Shown in pieces: positions 62,207 through 64,000 of a stretch of 64,000 bases of DNA; the stretch's first letter is position 1; every line of letters starts with the position of its first letter. Origin of the DNA: Streptomyces sp. RPT161 (GTDB lineage Bacteria; Actinomycetota; Actinomycetes; Streptomycetales; Streptomycetaceae); assembly GCF_027533845.1 (NCBI RefSeq), contig NZ_JAPZVN010000008.1:1-64000 (forward strand), in the 5' to 3' direction. The notes under the pieces are model-generated. The model saw nothing but the letters and a program-made list of their open reading frames with translations. It was not told where the DNA came from and did not search any database. The translations under genes and the position numbers were made by a program.

Positions 62207-63022
62207 ATGGTGCGGCAGGCAGTTCGGTCAGCCAACAGGCGTGTGGTGGCGGCAGCGGTGGCGGCTCTCGCCGGGGCGGGACTGCTGGCCGGCTGGTGGA
62301 GCGCCCAGGCGGGCGAGCCCACCGGCCCGGCGCCCAAGCCCGTCCGGCCCTCCGCCTCCGCTCCGGCGCCGATCACCGGCCAGACCTCCAGCCCGGACCC
62401 CGCACTGCCGGCGCCCAAGGTCAACATGGACATCGCGCACGCCAGCGAGAGCGGCGGCAGGGCGGTCAACATCACCATCGACGACGGCCCCGACCCGACC
62501 TGGACCCCCAGGATCCTCAAGGTGCTCAAGGACAACGGCGTCAAGGCGACCTTCTGCATGATCGGCCCGCAGGCCGCGGCCCACCCCGATCTGGTCAAGG
62601 AAGTGGTGGCGGAGAGCCACCGGCTGTGCGACCACTCGGTCTCGCACAACACGGCGATGGACCACAAGTCCGACGACTACCAGAAGCAGCAGATCCTGGA
62701 CGCCGCCCAGGACATCGAGAAGGCCTCCGGCGGGGTCAAGCCGATGTACTACCGGGCACCGGGCGGCGCCTTCACCCCGTACAGCAGGCAGACCGCCGCC
62801 GCCAACGGGATGCGGCCGCTGGGCTGGAACGTGGACAGCAAGGACTTCGAGAAGCCGGGCACCGGCACCATCGTGCGCACGGTGCTGGGCGAGCTGGGGA
62901 ACGGCCCGACGATCCTCTTCCACGACGGCGGCGGCAACCGCGCGCAGACAGTAGCCGCGTTGGAGCGGCTACTGCCGCAGCTCAAGCAGGAGGGGTACGG
63001 GTTCGGCTTCCCGGTCCGCTAG
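62207..63022 (+). CDS. Secreted polysaccharide deacetylase (NodB homology, CE4)
   Basis: This 271-residue protein has a signal sequence or membrane anchor (RRVVAAAVAALAGAGLLAGWW), a Pro/Ser/Ala-rich linker (about 38-70) and a NodB deacetylase domain: ITIDDGPDPTWTP with the catalytic/metal Asp pair, CDHSVSHNTAM with the H-x3-H zinc ligands, YYRAPGGAF and LGWNVDSKDF, and ILFHDGGGNRAQTVAAL with the late His. The ATG at 62207 follows AGAAGGG. It would remove acetyl groups from peptidoglycan, chitin or another cell-surface polymer outside the cell. It is divergent from the two-component operon and could be one of its targets. Confidence 0.92.
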   Translation: MVRQAVRSANRRVVAAAVAALAGAGLLAGWWSAQAGEPTGPAPKPVRPSASAPAPITGQTSSPDPALPAPKVNMDIAHASESGGRAVNITIDDGPDPTWTPRILKVLKDNGVKATFCMIGPQAAAHPDLVKEVVAESHRLCDHSVSHNTAMDHKSDDYQKQQILDAAQDIEKASGGVKPMYYRAPGGAFTPYSRQTAAANGMRPLGWNVDSKDFEKPGTGTIVRTVLGELGNGPTILFHDGGGNRAQTVAALERLLPQLKQEGYGFGFPVR

Positions 63023-63026
63023 GCGC

Positions 63027-63515
63027 TCACAGCACGCCCTCCAGGGTGAGCAGCGCGCGCTTGCGGTCCAGGCCGCCGGCGTAGCCGGTGAGGGAGCCGT
63101 CGGAGCCGATCACCCGGTGGCACGGGCGGATGATCATCAGCGGGTTGGCGCCCACGGCGCCTCCGATCGCCCGGACCGCCCCGGGCGAGCCCGCCCTGGC
63201 GGACAGCTCGCGGTAGGTGACGGTGCTGCCGTACGGGATGGTGTCCAGCGCCGCCCACACCCGCTCGCGGAACGCGGTGCCGCGCGGCGCGAGGGGCAGG
63301 TCGAAGTCCCGCAACTCCCCCGCGAAGTAGGCCTTCAGCTGCCGCTCCGCCTCGACGAACGGAGTCGGGTCGTACCGCCACCGAGGCTGCACCGTCACTT
63401 CGCCGCGCTGTCCCCGTACGGTGACGGAGGTCAACACGAAGGCCTCGTCCGGGGTTTCCTCGCCGACGAGGGTCAACTCGCCGAGGGGGCTGTCGGTCGT
63501 GGTGTAGACGGTCAT
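63027..63515 (-). CDS. ogt: Methylated-DNA-protein-cysteine methyltransferase
   Basis: This 162-residue suicide repair protein takes the methyl group from O6-methylguanine onto its active-site Cys in IIRPCHRVIG (around residue 122). The DNA-binding helix IPYGSTVTYRELSARAGSPGAVRAIGGAVGANP (split around 90-120) and TGYAGGLDRKRALLTLEG are intact. The ATG at 63515 overlaps the upstream glycosylase stop in ATGA, so the two repair genes are one transcript. No Ada-type regulatory domain is present in this protein; it could be on the upstream gene, which is cut by the window end. Confidence 0.95.
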   Translation of the reverse strand: MTVYTTTDSPLGELTLVGEETPDEAFVLTSVTVRGQRGEVTVQPRWRYDPTPFVEAERQLKAYFAGELRDFDLPLAPRGTAFRERVWAALDTIPYGSTVTYRELSARAGSPGAVRAIGGAVGANPLMIIRPCHRVIGSDGSLTGYAGGLDRKRALLTLEGVL

Positions 63516-64000
63516 GGTGTTTCGATCCTGTTCTTGTGGGGGGTCGCGGCCCACAGGTGCCGTAGCGCGTACGACCGCCAGGGGCGCCAGGCGTTCGCGG
63601 CCCGCTGGGTGGTGTCCGGAGTGGGCAGGAAGACGTCCGGATCGCCGAGTGCGCGCATCCGGATGTATCCGGCCGTCCACTCGTCGACACCGGGCAGCGC
63701 GAGCAGCGCGCGGTGCGCCCGTTCACGGTCCGCCCCGGGGTCGAGGCAGAGCGTGCCGTCGGCCAGCGCGGCCGCCAGCGCGGGCACCGGCTTCGGCAGC
63801 TCGGCCTGGTCGGCCGCGGCGAGGGTACGAGCGGCCGGGAAGAGGTGGGTGAGCCCGCCGTCGGGCCCGCCGGGCAACGGCTCACCGTACCCGGTCACCA
63901 GCGCGGACGTGCGCTCAGGCCGGGCGTCGAGCACGGCGCACACCGCCAGTTCGTGCGGGTCCGCCGCCCCCGGCGACCGCAGCCCGGGCGCTCTCCGCAG
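63512..64000 (-). CDS. AlkA-type DNA-3-methyladenine glycosylase, C-terminal part, cut by window end
   Basis: About 162 residues of an HhH-GPD glycosylase can be read from the window edge to the stop at 63512. The helix-hairpin-helix LLALPGVDEWTAGYIRMRALG and the following DVFLPTPDTTQRAANAWRPWRSYALRHLW match the AlkA C-terminus, with Asp as the probable catalytic acid. Two deviations are seen: the usual GQQVS/GQLVS segment after AVxAVL reads DARPE, and the stretch between the catalytic Asp and RPWR is about 15 residues shorter than normal. In relatives this domain follows an Ada-like N-terminus, which would lie outside the window. It is coupled to ogt. Confidence 0.8.
   Translation of the reverse strand: MRRAPGLRSPGAADPHELAVCAVLDARPERTSALVTGYGEPLPGGPDGGLTHLFPAARTLAAADQAELPKPVPALAAALADGTLCLDPGADRERAHRALLALPGVDEWTAGYIRMRALGDPDVFLPTPDTTQRAANAWRPWRSYALRHLWAATPHKNRIETP

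Overview
The window is chromosomal DNA of a high-GC actinomycete, most likely Streptomyces or a close relative such as Kitasatospora or Streptacidiphilus. The signs are very high G+C in third codon positions, frequent GTG starts, many 4-base ATGA/GTGA gene overlaps, a sugar ABC transporter without its own ATPase, and DUF2637, bulb-lectin and PucR proteins typical of that group. I see 58 protein-coding genes, the last one cut by the window end. I see no tRNA, rRNA, CRISPR array, insertion sequence, prophage or attachment site, and no stretch over 300 bases lacks a gene.

Layout. 0.1-2.2 kb: two Gfo/Idh/MocA sugar or cyclitol dehydrogenases closed by a strong hairpin. 2.3-4.0 kb: a cytochrome P450 followed by a glutathione-peroxidase-like gene. 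4.1-10.8 kb: a carbohydrate locus with a KDPG-aldolase-like protein lacking the Schiff-base lysine, a ROK repressor, and a divergent operon of binding lipoprotein, two permeases and a GH1 beta-glucosidase. 10.9-29.5 kb: a purine/allantoin/glyoxylate cluster with allantoicase, allantoinase, an IclR (AllR-type) regulator, a MocA-like nucleotidyltransferase, malate synthase, an NCS2 permease, 8-oxoguanine deaminase, uricase, HIU hydrolase, OHCU decarboxylase, an HTH protein, hydroxypyruvate isomerase, tartronate semialdehyde reductase, glyoxylate carboligase and catalase. 29.8-41.4 kb: a zinc-ribbon/Mrr-like protein, a bulb-lectin protein, two acyl-CoA synthetases, a second GH1 enzyme with a TetR regulator, a COG4705 membrane protein, a TetR/FAD-monooxygenase pair and a two-component system. 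41.5-50.0 kb: the second purine arm, with three-subunit xanthine dehydrogenase, an AzgA-type permease, XdhC and a divergent PucR regulator. 50.1-64.0 kb: a TPR protein, a GntR regulator, a FhuF-type ferric reductase behind an iron box, a DUF2637 protein, an anti-sigma-type ATPase, a GH38 alpha-mannosidase, a PP2C-like protein, a response regulator-kinase-GerMN lipoprotein operon, a polysaccharide deacetylase, and an Ogt/AlkA repair pair.

How the genes work together. Imported purines are oxidised by xanthine dehydrogenase to urate, and 8-oxoguanine deaminase also feeds urate. Uricase, HIU hydrolase and OHCU decarboxylase give allantoin; allantoinase and allantoicase give ureidoglycolate and urea; glyoxylate then goes to malate (malate synthase) or to glycerate (carboligase plus reductase). 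Catalase can remove the peroxide made by uricase. Ureidoglycolate lyase and glycerate kinase are not in the window.

The most interesting signals are regulatory: a shared TTCCA-N5-YRGAA operator at three purine/glyoxylate promoters, a second TTCAAC-N5-GTTGAA motif at three promoters, and a paired four-site operator array between a TetR gene and a monooxygenase. At the protein level, the notable points are an aldolase without its catalytic lysine, a glyoxylate carboligase with glutamate where the E. coli enzyme has valine, a secreted cupredoxin-like protein, and a duplicated zinc ribbon joined to a degenerate Mrr-like domain.
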